NCBI GenBank assembly: GCA_000233775.1
Contig: CP003096.1
Location: forward strand, 1,204,501 to 1,268,500
DNA length: 64,000 nucleotides
Origin: Thermovirga lienii DSM 17291
GTDB lineage: Bacteria; Synergistota; Synergistia; Synergistales; Thermovirgaceae
Direction: 5' to 3'
The stretch's first letter is position 1. Each line of letters begins with the position of its first letter. Below the pieces are notes generated by a model, which saw only the letters and a program-made list of their open reading frames with translations, was not told the DNA's origin and did not search any database. Both the position numbers and the translations under genes were made by a program. Of the stretch, positions 10,223 to 19,956 are shown one piece after another.

Positions 10223-11468
10223 CTAAAAGTATCTAGTATAGGTAATCCCTACTATGTGGGTCTGACCATTATGCAGGTCTCCCTCGTAAACTCCATCACT
10301 TGATCTTTCATATATGTGTCTGTCCTCGATTATCAGATAGGAATAAGAGAAGTCCAAATTCCAGTCATCTTCGGAGTACCCGAACCCCAAGGAAATAATA
10401 TGCCTGTCGTTGGCCGGCAGCTGGTAATCGATGGTTTCGTCCGGTATAGGAGATTCGTCGTACACATATCCCACTCTCCATGTCCAATTGGGTGAGGTAA
10501 CCCATTCAACTCCTACGTTGTACCTCCACGTGTCCTTGTAGTTTTTGACAGAAGTGGTTTTGTTCGATGATGGATCTAGAGGATTGAGAGAATCATCGTA
10601 GTTTATCTCCAGTTTGTCGTAGGAACTCCAGTTGGTCCTAACTACACCTAACTCTACAGTAGTCTTATTGCCCGTTTGTATGCAAACACCTCCAAAGAAC
10701 ATCTCAGGAAGAGTTATTTTCGCATTGGCTCCCGTATCAGGAAAATATCCTGGTGGGGTTTCATCGGGCTTAATAAACGTAGCTTCTCCCTTTATTTTTT
10801 GCTCCACCTCGCTTTTGTAAGCAAGGCCCCACCTGACCTTTTCTGAAGCTTGTTGCCATATACCCACGTTCCACCCATAGGCAGTACCGTCACCTTTAAG
10901 TTTTGCATCTATGTCTCCAACACCTGGGAATAGTTTCTTCTTAGACTCATATTCAAACCACATAGCCTCTATCCCTAAAGCAAAAGACGTGTTTTCCCCA
11001 ATTTTTCGCACGTAGTTGGGATTTACGCTGACGCTTTTTATCGCAGCGTAGTAGCTGTTATATCGACCTTTCCAGTCAGGTTGGAATTCTGTACCCAAGC
11101 CAAACCTGGAAAAGACGCCCAAACCGAACCATGATTGGTCACTTAGCTGTTTCGTGTAGTAAAAATGAGGGGGTATCCAGATGTTCTCCTCCGACGAGAA
11201 CCTACCGCCATCGGTAAAGTCCATATCCACCTTTGGCAATATAAAGGAAGCCCCTAACTGAATGGCAGATCCGTCAATCTGCACTATGCCGGCAGGATTA
11301 AACGCAATTGCAGAAGGGTCATCGGCTCTACCCACCATTGCCCCTCCAAGAAAGAGCGTTACCCCTAGCACCGAACTCATAAAGAGCAAAACCTGCCGCT
11401 AAGGCTCCGGTGCAAAAAAATCCGAGTAAAAATCCCCCCAAGACCATACATGTAAGCAGCTTTTTCAT
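10223..11468 (-). pseudogene. FadL/OmpP1-type outer-membrane transport protein, frameshifted near the N-terminus
   Basis: An outer-membrane beta-barrel of the OmpP1/FadL/TodX family. ATG 11468 (AGGAGG upstream) opens a signal peptide, MKKLLTCMVLGGF onward, running into AGFALYEFGARGNALS. That frame stops shortly after. The rest of the gene, GGAMVGRADDPSAIAFNPAG to a C-terminal TYTRYF ending in Phe, continues one base out of phase. Joining them needs one base fewer within AACGCTCTTTCTTGG (about 11347-11360), giving the expected GNALLGGAMVGRADD. This is a true mutation or a sequencing error. A TATAAT-like -10 lies at 11504-11509. Substrate (hydrophobic molecules) is by family only. Confidence 0.8.
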
Positions 11469-11556
11469 CGTATTCCTCCTTCACTCAACATAGCAATGGA
11501 GCCATTATAACCTAAGGAAGCACCCCATAAAACAACTAGAAGGGGGGAGCTGCGTT

Positions 11557-11587
11557 GAGGGGGAAGCCTCTGCTTCACTTCCCCCTC
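11557..11587 (-). terminator. Hairpin after homoserine dehydrogenase
   Basis: The arms GAGGGGGAAG (11557-11566) and CTTCCCCCTC (11578-11587) pair perfectly around an 11-base loop, shortly after the stop of the minus-strand homoserine dehydrogenase gene. There is no clear T-run, so it may act as a weak terminator or as mRNA 3' end protection. Confidence 0.55.
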
Positions 11588-11603
11588 GCATTCCGTTTGA
11601 ACA

Positions 11604-12632
11604 TCATGAGGTCTTTCTGTATATGGTCAATAGGTCGTCGATAACTCCATAAGCGGTATCATATAGGTCTGGCGCTTCTTGGGTGATCATGATGGGACCC
11701 ATTAGGTCGGTTTTAATGCGAACAACAGATCCCTCTCCCCTGACGGTAGCAAAAAAGTGTTCTTTGTCTATCAGTGTGGGTTCCACCGTTGCCTCCACGT
11801 GTTGATCCCTTTTTTTCGCACTGCAGACCAGCTTAATGCACTTGTTTTTTTGCCTGGCCCCTTTTAAGTCCTCAGGAGTTACTTCTTTTATGCCCTTTCT
11901 TTTAACTTCCCTTGGGGTTATTTGAGCTCCCATGATGACGTTGGCAAGGACACATATCTTAGCCGCTGCATCCCATCCGTCGACGTCATTGGAGGGATCT
12001 GCTTCTGCAAAACCTTTCTCTTGAGCTTCCTTTATTGCATCCTGGAGGGTTGCTCCCTCTTCCATTCGCATCAAAATGTAATTGGTGGTAGAGTTCAATA
12101 TTCCATCTATTTCAACCACACTGCACCCCTTAAGGCAGTTTCTGACCATGTTGAACACTGGGGCTCCATCCATTACCGTGCTCTCGAACAGCAACCTGAC
12201 ATTTTTTTCTTCAGCCAGCCTTTTAAGTTCGTGGTAAGCGAAAGCCAAGGGCCCCTTGTTCGCCGAAACAACATGCTTTGCCCGTCTTAAGGCTGCTTTT
12301 ATATGCGAGAGCGCCGGTTCTCCCTCCCTCTCTATGGACAAGGTGGAAAGTTCCAACAGCACATCGTAATCAAGGGTTTGAGCTGCCTCCTGAGCTTCCA
12401 TGTCGCAGTATCCTTTCATGGTTGGTATGAACCTGCCATACCGTTCCACAGTCTCCACAGCGGAAGCCAAATCAACTCCCTCGTGGTCTATTAAGCAACC
12501 CTTGGTCCTCGTAAATATCCCAACCACCCTGATATCAAGATCTTGCAGCCCCTGAAAACGATGTTTCTCCACTGACAATATTTTTGCTAGGGTTCTACCG
12601 ACGTTTCCAAATCCAATTAAAATAGCTCTCAT
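11604..12632 (-). CDS. hom: Homoserine dehydrogenase (short form)
   Basis: Reduces aspartate semialdehyde to homoserine, leading to threonine and methionine. I place the start at the ATG beginning MRAILIGFGNVGRTLA, with AGAGGA 7 bases upstream; this gives 342 aa. Seen features are the N-terminal NAD(P)-binding GFGNVG, the conserved ANKGPLAF, and the GILNSTTNYIL and ADPSNDVDGWDAAAK signatures of the catalytic domain. No C-terminal ACT domain is present, so feedback control by threonine is not expected by that route. The stop of the upstream class V gene lies 25 bases before the start. Confidence 0.9.
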   Translation of the reverse strand: MRAILIGFGNVGRTLAKILSVEKHRFQGLQDLDIRVVGIFTRTKGCLIDHEGVDLASAVETVERYGRFIPTMKGYCDMEAQEAAQTLDYDVLLELSTLSIEREGEPALSHIKAALRRAKHVVSANKGPLAFAYHELKRLAEEKNVRLLFESTVMDGAPVFNMVRNCLKGCSVVEIDGILNSTTNYILMRMEEGATLQDAIKEAQEKGFAEADPSNDVDGWDAAAKICVLANVIMGAQITPREVKRKGIKEVTPEDLKGARQKNKCIKLVCSAKKRDQHVEATVEPTLIDKEHFFATVRGEGSVVRIKTDLMGPIMITQEAPDLYDTAYGVIDDLLTIYRKTS

Positions 12633-12657
12633 CCTGCTGTTCCTCTTTACCAACCAT

Positions 12658-13902
12658 CTATCTGCTCTTGGCAGCAATTTCTGAGACGGCCTCTATTAAC
12701 CTTTCCACTTCTTCTTTGGTGTTATATAGGGAAACTCCCACACGGGTAACTCCGCCCTTTTCCAGTAAGCCTAAGACCTCTATGGGCCTTATGCCGTAAA
12801 AATGCCCATCCCATGCACATATGCCCTTCTCATTCAAAAAGCTGCACACTTCGATTGGGTCTTTTCCCTCCAGAGTAAAGGAGATCGTAGGAGCCCTCCT
12901 TGGAACATCGAAGCTAGGGCCGATGATCTGCACTCCAGGGATTTCAGACAAACCATCATATATCATCTTGCCCAAATAGTGTTCATACTCAGCCAGCCTG
13001 TTCATTGCCGATACAATTTGCTGTCTTAATGTCTGACCTTCTCCAAAACTCGCTATATATTCAATCGCAGCCTTAATCCCCGCTATCGCCGCATGGTTTA
13101 AAGTACCGGTCTCTATGCAATAAGGGGCCCTTTGTTCTTGGGTCCGCAAGGAGTAAGTTGGAAGCATCTCCAACAGCCCCTCCTTACTGTAAAGGATACC
13201 CATGTGGGGGCCGTAAAATTTGTAGGAGGAACAAAGCAGGAAGTCCACACCCAGGGCAGAAACGTCAATGGGAAAGTGAGGGGCGTAATGCACTGCATCC
13301 ACCAAAAGCCATGCTCCTACCTTGTAGGTCATCTCCCTTACCTTTTCAACATCGTTCACGGTTCCCGTCGTATTGGCGGAAAACCCCATGGCTACCAACC
13401 TGGTCCTTTCGTTCAGCTTATCTTCAAGGTCCTCGTAGTCAAGGGTGGCATCTTCTTTTATCCTGACTTCTCTAACCACTATGCCCTGCTCTCTTAGGGC
13501 CAACCATGGACCTCTGTTTGCCTCATGGTCCAACTGGGTTATCAAGATCTCGTCATTTGGTTGCAAGAACTTGCCTATGGCCCTACTGAGCATATAGTTC
13601 AACGTGGTCATGTTGTGGCCAAAAGAAATATTTTGGCCGCTTTTAGCACCTAAAAACGTTGCCACGACTTCTCTTGTCTCCTCTATCATCCTGTCCGATT
13701 CATTGGTCGTTATGAAAAAACCATGGGTGTTAGAATTGCAAGTTTTGTAATACCACGAGACGGCATCAATGACCTTTGTTGGAACCTGAGTCCCACCAGG
13801 TCCATCGAAATAAGCTAGCGGGTATCCATTGTGTGTCCTCGCTAACGATGGAAAATCTTCCCTGTGCTTGATGAAATCCTCGTACTTGCTCAAACTTGCC
13901 AT
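12658..13902 (-). CDS. Class V aminotransferase, cysteine-desulfurase-like (VC1184/TIGR01976-like)
   Basis: A PLP enzyme of the class V aminotransferase/cysteine desulfurase group. ATG 13902 (MASLSKYEDF) has GGGGAG upstream and gives 414 aa; the longer reading has no ribosome site. The N-terminal YFDGPGGTQVP matches the VC1184-type subgroup as I know it. The PLP lysine is in SSYKFYGPHMG. No SufU/IscU scaffold gene lies nearby, so a role in Fe-S assembly is not supported; it may be a catabolic lyase or desulfurase. Confidence 0.8.
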   Translation of the reverse strand: MASLSKYEDFIKHREDFPSLARTHNGYPLAYFDGPGGTQVPTKVIDAVSWYYKTCNSNTHGFFITTNESDRMIEETREVVATFLGAKSGQNISFGHNMTTLNYMLSRAIGKFLQPNDEILITQLDHEANRGPWLALREQGIVVREVRIKEDATLDYEDLEDKLNERTRLVAMGFSANTTGTVNDVEKVREMTYKVGAWLLVDAVHYAPHFPIDVSALGVDFLLCSSYKFYGPHMGILYSKEGLLEMLPTYSLRTQEQRAPYCIETGTLNHAAIAGIKAAIEYIASFGEGQTLRQQIVSAMNRLAEYEHYLGKMIYDGLSEIPGVQIIGPSFDVPRRAPTISFTLEGKDPIEVCSFLNEKGICAWDGHFYGIRPIEVLGLLEKGGVTRVGVSLYNTKEEVERLIEAVSEIAAKSR

Positions 13903-13969
13903 TTTCTCTCTCCCCCAATTTCTAATGTTAAATTTTCCTTCGCTATAAAATTGTCCATATCCAACATGA

Positions 13970-14010
13970 TATGATACCATAAATAGCATACATCCTTAAT
14001 GCGTATCATA
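13970..14010. promoter_or_regulatory. Inverted repeat in a divergent intergenic region
   Basis: TATGATAC (13970-13977) and its reverse complement GTATCATA (14003-14010) flank 25 bases between the class V gene (minus) and the HD-domain gene (plus). This could be a shared operator. No known regulator consensus is recognised. Confidence 0.35.
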
Positions 14011-14033
14011 CTACTTTTCATGGGGGTAGCGAA

Positions 14034-14633
14034 ATGAATGGTGATGACCTATCAAAGATCCTAGATTTTATGTTTGTCGTGGACAGGGCTAAAACCATTG
14101 AAAGAGCAGGATATATACATGACCAAACCAGACATGAAACCGATGGAGAGCATATGTGGCACGCAGCATTATGGGCCATGGTACTCCATAAAACAACGAA
14201 GGCTGATTGGGATTTATGCCGAGTGCTGTGCATGCTCTTAATACACGACCTAGTGGAGATATACGCGGGAGATACATATGCCTACGACGAAGGCGCAAAA
14301 GCATCCCAGGCGGAAAGAGAAAACAAAGCCGCAGCAAAACTGTTCTCCTCTCTGCCTGAAGATCTGCGTCATTGGATAACAGAACTATGGACGGAATTTA
14401 CAGAAGAACAAACACCAGAAGCCCTATACGCAAACGCGATAGACAGGCTGCAAGGATTCGCTCAAAACTGCATATCTGGAGGCCGATCCTGGAAAGAAAA
14501 CAAAATAACCAAAGAAACAACCTTTCCCAGGACCAGCCTTCCGAGAAGCCTAGATAACTACATGGCTGCAATCGTAGAGAAACTCTACGAAATCGCCGAC
14601 TCCAAAAAATTGTGGCACGAACAGGATAAATAA
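14034..14633 (+). CDS. HD-domain hydrolase (YfbR/HDDC2-like 5'-nucleotidase)
   Basis: A 199-aa HD-domain metal phosphohydrolase. The first metal His lies in ETDGEHMWHAAL and the HD pair in LIHDLVEIYAGD, the pattern of the YfbR/HDDC2 group, several members of which are 5'-deoxynucleotidases. GGGGG lies before the ATG. The gene stands alone on the plus strand between minus-strand genes and is convergent with the iron alcohol dehydrogenase. A nucleotide salvage role is inferred from the family only. Confidence 0.75.
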   Translation: MNGDDLSKILDFMFVVDRAKTIERAGYIHDQTRHETDGEHMWHAALWAMVLHKTTKADWDLCRVLCMLLIHDLVEIYAGDTYAYDEGAKASQAERENKAAAKLFSSLPEDLRHWITELWTEFTEEQTPEALYANAIDRLQGFAQNCISGGRSWKENKITKETTFPRTSLPRSLDNYMAAIVEKLYEIADSKKLWHEQDK

Positions 14634-14638
14634 GACCT

Positions 14639-15799
14639 TTATTGCTCCATCAATTTCTTCAGCACTGTCAGGTAATCTTCGACATCCATAGGCCTTGGAT
14701 TGCTGGGATTACTCCCGTTTCTGAAGGAGTTGTTGGCTAGCTCCTCCAAATCTTCCTCTCTTACTCCCAAAGAAGAAAAAGGCGGTAATCCCACATCCTC
14801 TGCCAATTTCTTCACTTCAAGCACAGCCATCCGGGCTCCTTCCTCCACTGAAGAGAAACTTAATCCCATGGCCCTAGCTATCTCGCTGTACTTTTCCAGA
14901 CAAAAAGGTAAATTGTATTCCATGATTTCCGGCAACACCACGGAATTGCACAACCCATGGGGCGCATCGTACTTACCTCCCAAGGCTTCAGCTATACAGT
15001 GGACAGAAGCAACGTCAGAGTGACTGAAAGAGATGCCCGCCAGTATACTCCCCACCAGCATATTGCTTCTAGCCTCCAGATCTGATCCATCTTCCACTGC
15101 TTTTCTTATATTTTTGGATATCAGCCCTACGGCATATAATCCACATGCCTCCGCAATGGGTTCTGCTTCCGTGGACGTATATCCCTCTATAGCATGGGTA
15201 AGAGCATCCATGCCTGTAGCTGCCGTAAGTAGGGGCGGTAAGGATACAGTAAGCTCTGGATCAGCAATAGCCACCCTCGGAGCGATGTCTTCAGCTCTTA
15301 TGCTGAACTTGAACTTTTCTTGGCTGTCGGTAATCACAGAACTAAACGTAACTTCACTGCCGGTGCCGGCAGTTGTGGGAATCGCAATCACCGGAACCAG
15401 GGGAACTGAGAAATGGTTTTGCCCCTCATAATCTCTCGGCCTACCTCCAAGGGTCACTAAAATCGATATGGCCTTGGCGCAATCTATGGAGCTTCCTCCT
15501 CCCAAAGCTATTATGAGGTCTGTGCCATAATCTTTTGCTAACTTTGCCCCTTCCTCGACGTTGCTATCCTTGGGGTTGGCTTCAACTCCCTCAAAAACCT
15601 TATATTCAGATACAACCTCCGACAACAAACTCTCAACTATGGACAATATACCAGCCTTTACGATGCCTGGATCTGTAACAATAAAGGGTCTTTGGGCACC
15701 TTTTTCCCTTACTATTTCGGGCAACATTTTTATCTTCCCGACCCCAAATTCTATCCTGGTCGGCAAAACGAAACTGAAATCCTGCACCTTACCCATCAC
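14639..15799 (-). CDS. Iron-containing alcohol dehydrogenase
   Basis: A 386-aa group III (iron-type) alcohol dehydrogenase. The nucleotide-binding GGGSSIDCAKAI and AIPTTAGTGSE motifs are present. The metal ligands are expected in GMDALTHAIEGY (Asp and His), in HCIAEALGG and in YDAPHGLCNSVVLP (His). GTG 15799 and the following ATG share a GAGGAG ribosome site, so the start is uncertain by one codon. A likely role is reduction of an aldehyde from amino-acid fermentation to an alcohol. The substrate is not predictable. Confidence 0.87.
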   Translation of the reverse strand: MMGKVQDFSFVLPTRIEFGVGKIKMLPEIVREKGAQRPFIVTDPGIVKAGILSIVESLLSEVVSEYKVFEGVEANPKDSNVEEGAKLAKDYGTDLIIALGGGSSIDCAKAISILVTLGGRPRDYEGQNHFSVPLVPVIAIPTTAGTGSEVTFSSVITDSQEKFKFSIRAEDIAPRVAIADPELTVSLPPLLTAATGMDALTHAIEGYTSTEAEPIAEACGLYAVGLISKNIRKAVEDGSDLEARSNMLVGSILAGISFSHSDVASVHCIAEALGGKYDAPHGLCNSVVLPEIMEYNLPFCLEKYSEIARAMGLSFSSVEEGARMAVLEVKKLAEDVGLPPFSSLGVREEDLEELANNSFRNGSNPSNPRPMDVEDYLTVLKKLMEQ

Positions 15800-15828
15800 G
15801 ATCTGACTCCTCTCTACTTATCTGAAAG

Positions 15829-16821
15829 TCAATCCCACATATAATCTTCAGGATTAACTATATTTTTGGGTTTCTTTCCTTCAAGGAATCGTTTTACGTT
15901 TTCTGCTGCCCTTTCCGCGGCCAGCGGATAAATCTCGGGTACCAGGTTGGAGTTATGGGGGGAACCCAAGAAGTTGTCCAAATCAAAGAACGGATAATTC
16001 ACCTTGAATTCACCGTGGGTAAAGGGCTCTATCCACCAAGCATCAATGCCCACTTTGAAATCTGGATGGGTCTTCATGTGCTCAAAAAGGGCCTTTTCTT
16101 GGATTATCTCTCCCCTTGCCGGGTTGATTAGGATAGCATCGGGTTTCATCAAGCCAAGTTCTCTCTCTCCTATCAGCCCCTTAGTATGACGAGTAAGAGG
16201 TACAGCTATTATTACCACATGAGACTCAGACAAGACCTTGTCCATGTCCTTTATAGAGCCAATAAAATCTATGTTATCATCTGTTTTGCCCGAGGTATTG
16301 ACGGCCATGATTTTCATCCCCAGGGCCTTGAGAAGCTTGGCTGTAGCCTTTGAAATTCCGCCATATCCTATAAAACCTGCGGTTTTGCCCAAAAACCAAA
16401 TATTGTATTCGTCTCGGTAAAATTCCCCTGCAGCCAGTTTTTTATGGCATTTGAGCAAATTTTTCCCAAGAGCCAGCATCATACAAAGTATATGTTCTGC
16501 CATTGGTTCTGCCCAAGCTCCAGCATTGCAGCACAAAACCACGCTTTTGGGGATTATGGAGAAAGGTACTGCATCAACGCCTGCAAGGAGAGTCTGAATT
16601 AGAATACCTTCTCTCAAGTACTCAAATTCTTCCTTTTTAAGCTCGTTGTGCACCATGAAAGAAAGTAGTGCATCAGCGTTTTCGATGGCTTTCCTTCTCT
16701 CCTGCTCTGTTTGATATTCCGCCAGATAACTCAAGTTAGCTGCTTCGCTCAAAACTTTTTCCATTGCTTCTTTCCACTCTGGTTCTGGAGAAAACGTAAC
16801 AAGAACATTCTTTTTTCCCAT
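15829..16821 (-). CDS. D-isomer specific 2-hydroxyacid dehydrogenase
   Basis: An NAD(P)-dependent reductase of 2-oxo acids. ATG 16821 (MGKKNVLVTF) has AGAGG upstream and gives 330 aa; a GTG four codons earlier has no site. The Rossmann motif GFIGYGGISKAT and the catalytic residues INPARGE (Arg) and GSPHNSN (His) are visible. The gene follows a Cys/Met PLP lyase-type gene by 26 bases, so its substrate could be a 2-oxo acid such as 2-oxobutyrate. That is inference from context. Confidence 0.83.
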   Translation of the reverse strand: MGKKNVLVTFSPEPEWKEAMEKVLSEAANLSYLAEYQTEQERRKAIENADALLSFMVHNELKKEEFEYLREGILIQTLLAGVDAVPFSIIPKSVVLCCNAGAWAEPMAEHILCMMLALGKNLLKCHKKLAAGEFYRDEYNIWFLGKTAGFIGYGGISKATAKLLKALGMKIMAVNTSGKTDDNIDFIGSIKDMDKVLSESHVVIIAVPLTRHTKGLIGERELGLMKPDAILINPARGEIIQEKALFEHMKTHPDFKVGIDAWWIEPFTHGEFKVNYPFFDLDNFLGSPHNSNLVPEIYPLAAERAAENVKRFLEGKKPKNIVNPEDYMWD

Positions 16822-16847
16822 ATCTTTCTTCACCTCTTGTTTCAGGA

Positions 16848-18035
16848 TTAGGATAATTTGTCCAAGGAATTGCTAATGTCTTTCCATATGACTTCCAGGG
16901 GTTCTATGCCTACTGAGAGTCTTATCAAGCTGTTCGATATCCCCTTGGACAAACGCACGTCCTCTGGAACAGCCCTGTGCGAAGTTTTGGCAGGAATTGA
17001 CAATATAGTTGACACCGAAGCCAAACTAGGAACTAATTCTATTAACTCCAAGTTTTCCAAAAAATTATTCAGTTCAGCCTCATCTGCCAAAAGCTCGAAG
17101 CTGAGCATTCCACCAAAGCCACCCTCAAGCACCTTGCGGGCTATACCATAGGTTTTTTGCCTTTCCAAACCAGGATAATAAACTTTTCCTACCTTTGGGT
17201 GGTTCTCTAAAAGCCGCGCTAAGGCCATGGCGTTCTCCGAATGGACCTTCATTCTTGCATGGAGGGTTTTGATTCCTCTCAACGTCAACCAAGCATCAAA
17301 AGGACTCATGCAACCACCAATTATTGTCCTAATCTTCAATAATTTCTCCATAAATGTTTTTTCTCCAGCAACCATACCCCCTGTAACATCGCTATGGCCG
17401 TTTATATATTTCGTAAGACTGTGAATGACCACATTGGCCCCCAACATTACGGGATTACATAGCACTGGAGAAGCAAAAGTATTATCGACAAAAAGTAAAA
17501 TGCCGTTTTCCTTCGCCAAACTAGACAGAGATGGAATATCAGCAACTTCCATCATGGGATTTGATATGGTCTCACAATATATGACCTTGGTGTTTTGCCT
17601 TATAGACCTTTTTACTGCTTCTACATCGAATATATCCACGAAATCTACTTCCACATCCCATGAACCAAGAATATCCTTGAACAAAGCATAGCTTCCTCCA
17701 TATATAACATCACTTACAACCACGTGATCTCCAGGCTTAAGAGCGGCCATTAAGGAATGAGATATAGCCGCCATGCCAGAGGAAAAAACTAAAGCCTGCT
17801 CTGATAGCTCAAGTTCCGCAAGAACATCTTCAAGCAACTTGTTTGTGGGGTTGTCTATCCTCGAATAAATAAATCCATGACTTTTCCCCTCAAAGACCCG
17901 GTCCATATCTTCCAATCGATCGAAGGAAAACACAGAGGTCGCGTAAATTGGAGGGACTTCTGGCCTGGAAACTCCGAGACGCTCACTTTTTTTGCTTCCG
18001 CTGAATCCTCTATAAACCTTTTCAAACCCCTTCAC
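16848..18035 (-). CDS. Cys/Met metabolism PLP enzyme (cystathionine gamma-synthase/lyase or methionine gamma-lyase type)
   Basis: A trans-sulfuration family PLP enzyme. GTG 18035 (MKGFEKVYRG) has GGAGGA 6 bases upstream and gives 395 aa. Seen are YSRIDNPT, FSSGMAAISHSL and the PLP lysine in IHSLTKYINGHSD. The position that carries an active-site Cys in true methionine gamma-lyases (consensus LYGCT) reads IYGGSYALF here. A cystathionine- or homocysteine-type activity is therefore as likely as methionine breakdown. Confidence 0.82.
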   Translation of the reverse strand: MKGFEKVYRGFSGSKKSERLGVSRPEVPPIYATSVFSFDRLEDMDRVFEGKSHGFIYSRIDNPTNKLLEDVLAELELSEQALVFSSGMAAISHSLMAALKPGDHVVVSDVIYGGSYALFKDILGSWDVEVDFVDIFDVEAVKRSIRQNTKVIYCETISNPMMEVADIPSLSSLAKENGILLFVDNTFASPVLCNPVMLGANVVIHSLTKYINGHSDVTGGMVAGEKTFMEKLLKIRTIIGGCMSPFDAWLTLRGIKTLHARMKVHSENAMALARLLENHPKVGKVYYPGLERQKTYGIARKVLEGGFGGMLSFELLADEAELNNFLENLELIELVPSLASVSTILSIPAKTSHRAVPEDVRLSKGISNSLIRLSVGIEPLEVIWKDISNSLDKLS

Positions 18036-18130
18036 CCTTACTCCTCCCCCCTCCACAATTCAAAATATAATAAAGTATACCCTCAAAATCGATATTCTTA
18101 TTCACCTGTAAAACTCTCAATTAATATACG

Positions 18131-18613
18131 TCAGAGGTGAAAATGGGACACTAGCCACGGGTAGTACTGTTCCAATGCTCTGGGAACCAAGCAATATACT
18201 ACGTAGCTTCCCATTGCTATAGATGATTGAATCACTACTGTTATATCTTTCCTGGGTTCCTTGTGAGCCAGATAACCTAGCGCGGAAAGACAAGCTATAA
18301 AAGCAGCGACATGAAAACCCCAGCCTTGCGTTAAACCTCTTGAACTTATTGCCTCTAAAGCGCGCAAGACACAGTAGGCCCCCCAACCGGCCTGGATGTA
18401 AGTTTCACCTAGGAAAAAAACCGCCTTCAATGGGTACCATACTGTTTTTAACACCTTATGCGATGTAGCTTCTTCCATGACGCCTTCCCCGTCATTACCA
18501 ACAAGACTGGCAAAAACACGGGTCACAAACAGAACTGGCATCCTTACTAAGTAGGTATATAAAACCCCAAAGGAAATAGATGCCGCCAACATCGAAATAA
18601 AAAATAGAACCAT
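18131..18613 (-). CDS. Membrane protein, unknown
   Basis: A 160-aa protein with ATG and a strong GGGGGGA ribosome site 6 bases upstream. It has an N-terminal hydrophobic helix (about residues 1-32), an amphipathic middle, and two to three further hydrophobic segments in the C-terminal half. It follows the AlaX-type gene on the same strand by 37 bases. I recognise no family. Composition and ribosome site support a real gene. Confidence 0.6.
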   Translation of the reverse strand: MVLFFISMLAASISFGVLYTYLVRMPVLFVTRVFASLVGNDGEGVMEEATSHKVLKTVWYPLKAVFFLGETYIQAGWGAYCVLRALEAISSRGLTQGWGFHVAAFIACLSALGYLAHKEPRKDITVVIQSSIAMGSYVVYCLVPRALEQYYPWLVSHFHL

Positions 18614-18650
18614 AAACTTCCCCCCGTTTGAAGTTTTAGTAACTTCAAAT

Positions 18651-19838
18651 TTATATTTTATAATATTTCTGAAGGGCTGTTCTCCACTCCTTCATGGAAA
18701 CACACTCAGTTATTCCCTGTACCCAATTGGAGGCCCCTCCACCTTTAGCCTTTAAAGTCGGAGACCCTTTCAAAAAATCTCTTACATCTATATTGCAAGA
18801 TTCTCCTCTCGCCATTATGAACCGCGCAGATCCTTCTGAAGCTTGATCTTTAAATAGGCATAAAACAATGGATTTGGGAGACTCTAAGACCTTTTTCTTT
18901 ACAGCCGGGGAACACATATCGGCCAACGCTCCTTCAACGAGGGCATAGTAGAAGTCAGCATCGCCAAAGGAATCTTTCTCCCAAGGAAGACATATGTACT
19001 TTCTTGCTTTATCCATTGCGTTAGACAAATTTTTTCTTTCTTCTTGCAGCGAGGCAAATACTGACTCTAGTTTATCTAGAGGACAGCCGATCTTCCTCAT
19101 TAGTTTCCTGACTGCTTTTGAGTAGTTTTGAAGATATTTATCTACATGCACTGTAAACGAAACGCTCCAGTTGGGTGGGGAGCCATTGAAACCTGTAACA
19201 AAAATTCCTCCAACCTCCAATGTAGATCCGACATGAGACCCTGAACACGCTATCAAGTCAAACTCAGGGACAACCACCACCCTGACGGTATCCCCCTTTA
19301 TCCTGTCTATGTTTATCTTCAGATCTTTCATGGCCTTTGCCTCTTCTTTTGTAAGGTTCTTTACATATACAGGTAAGTCTTTCTGGATTATTTCATTTGC
19401 TTTCTCTTCTGCAGAAAAAAGTTTTTCCCAATCTAGATTTCCGTCGTAAGACAAATAAATGGAACTCTCTTCCTCTGATATGTTCACCTTATTAACTCTT
19501 AAGCCCTCAATCTCCGTCTCAAGCACCCTGGATAATATATGTTCTCCCGTGTGCATTCGGGACAGAACCCTGTGCCTTTCCTCGTCAACTGAAGCTTTGA
19601 CTTTCATGCCCACCTTTGGAACTCCCTTTATGATATGAACGTCCAGAAACTTCCTACCATCCACGAGCAAGCAATCTCTGACATCGCCAAGGAACTCTTC
19701 CCCTTCCAATGTCCCGCTATCGCCTGGTTGACCCCCTCCAGCTGGATGATAAGGCATATGAGCCAAAGAAATAATACATCTTTTACCCTTTAGATCCCTT
19801 ACTTCCACTATATTCGTTAGATTCTCATCGTTCCTCAT
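18651..19838 (-). CDS. Alanyl-tRNA editing protein (AlaX-type with C-terminal DHHA1-like domain)
   Basis: A 395-aa stand-alone editing domain related to the C-terminal half of alanyl-tRNA synthetase. It would hydrolyse Ser- or Gly-tRNA(Ala). The zinc-site motifs RMHTGEHILS and CSGSHVGS are intact. The C-terminal KGGGASNWVQGI resembles the DHHA1 tail of AlaRS. No aminoacylation domain is present. ATG 19838 follows AAGGGGTGATAGG. It is divergent from the acylphosphatase gene. Confidence 0.85.
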   Translation of the reverse strand: MRNDENLTNIVEVRDLKGKRCIISLAHMPYHPAGGGQPGDSGTLEGEEFLGDVRDCLLVDGRKFLDVHIIKGVPKVGMKVKASVDEERHRVLSRMHTGEHILSRVLETEIEGLRVNKVNISEEESSIYLSYDGNLDWEKLFSAEEKANEIIQKDLPVYVKNLTKEEAKAMKDLKINIDRIKGDTVRVVVVPEFDLIACSGSHVGSTLEVGGIFVTGFNGSPPNWSVSFTVHVDKYLQNYSKAVRKLMRKIGCPLDKLESVFASLQEERKNLSNAMDKARKYICLPWEKDSFGDADFYYALVEGALADMCSPAVKKKVLESPKSIVLCLFKDQASEGSARFIMARGESCNIDVRDFLKGSPTLKAKGGGASNWVQGITECVSMKEWRTALQKYYKI

Positions 19839-19956
19839 GACCTATCACCCCTTAAAAGCAACCAACCCTGTAACGCAATTTATTAATAGCTTATCTCTTT
19901 TTGAGCATAAAATAAATGGTAGACTTTACAAGGAGAGCTCGACAGGAGGTGGTATT

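Noticed and set aside
10223-11468. Programmed frameshift in the FadL-like gene
   Set aside because: The shift needed is +1 at a sequence with no known +1 signal, and an envelope porin gains nothing obvious from it. A mutation or base-call error is simpler.
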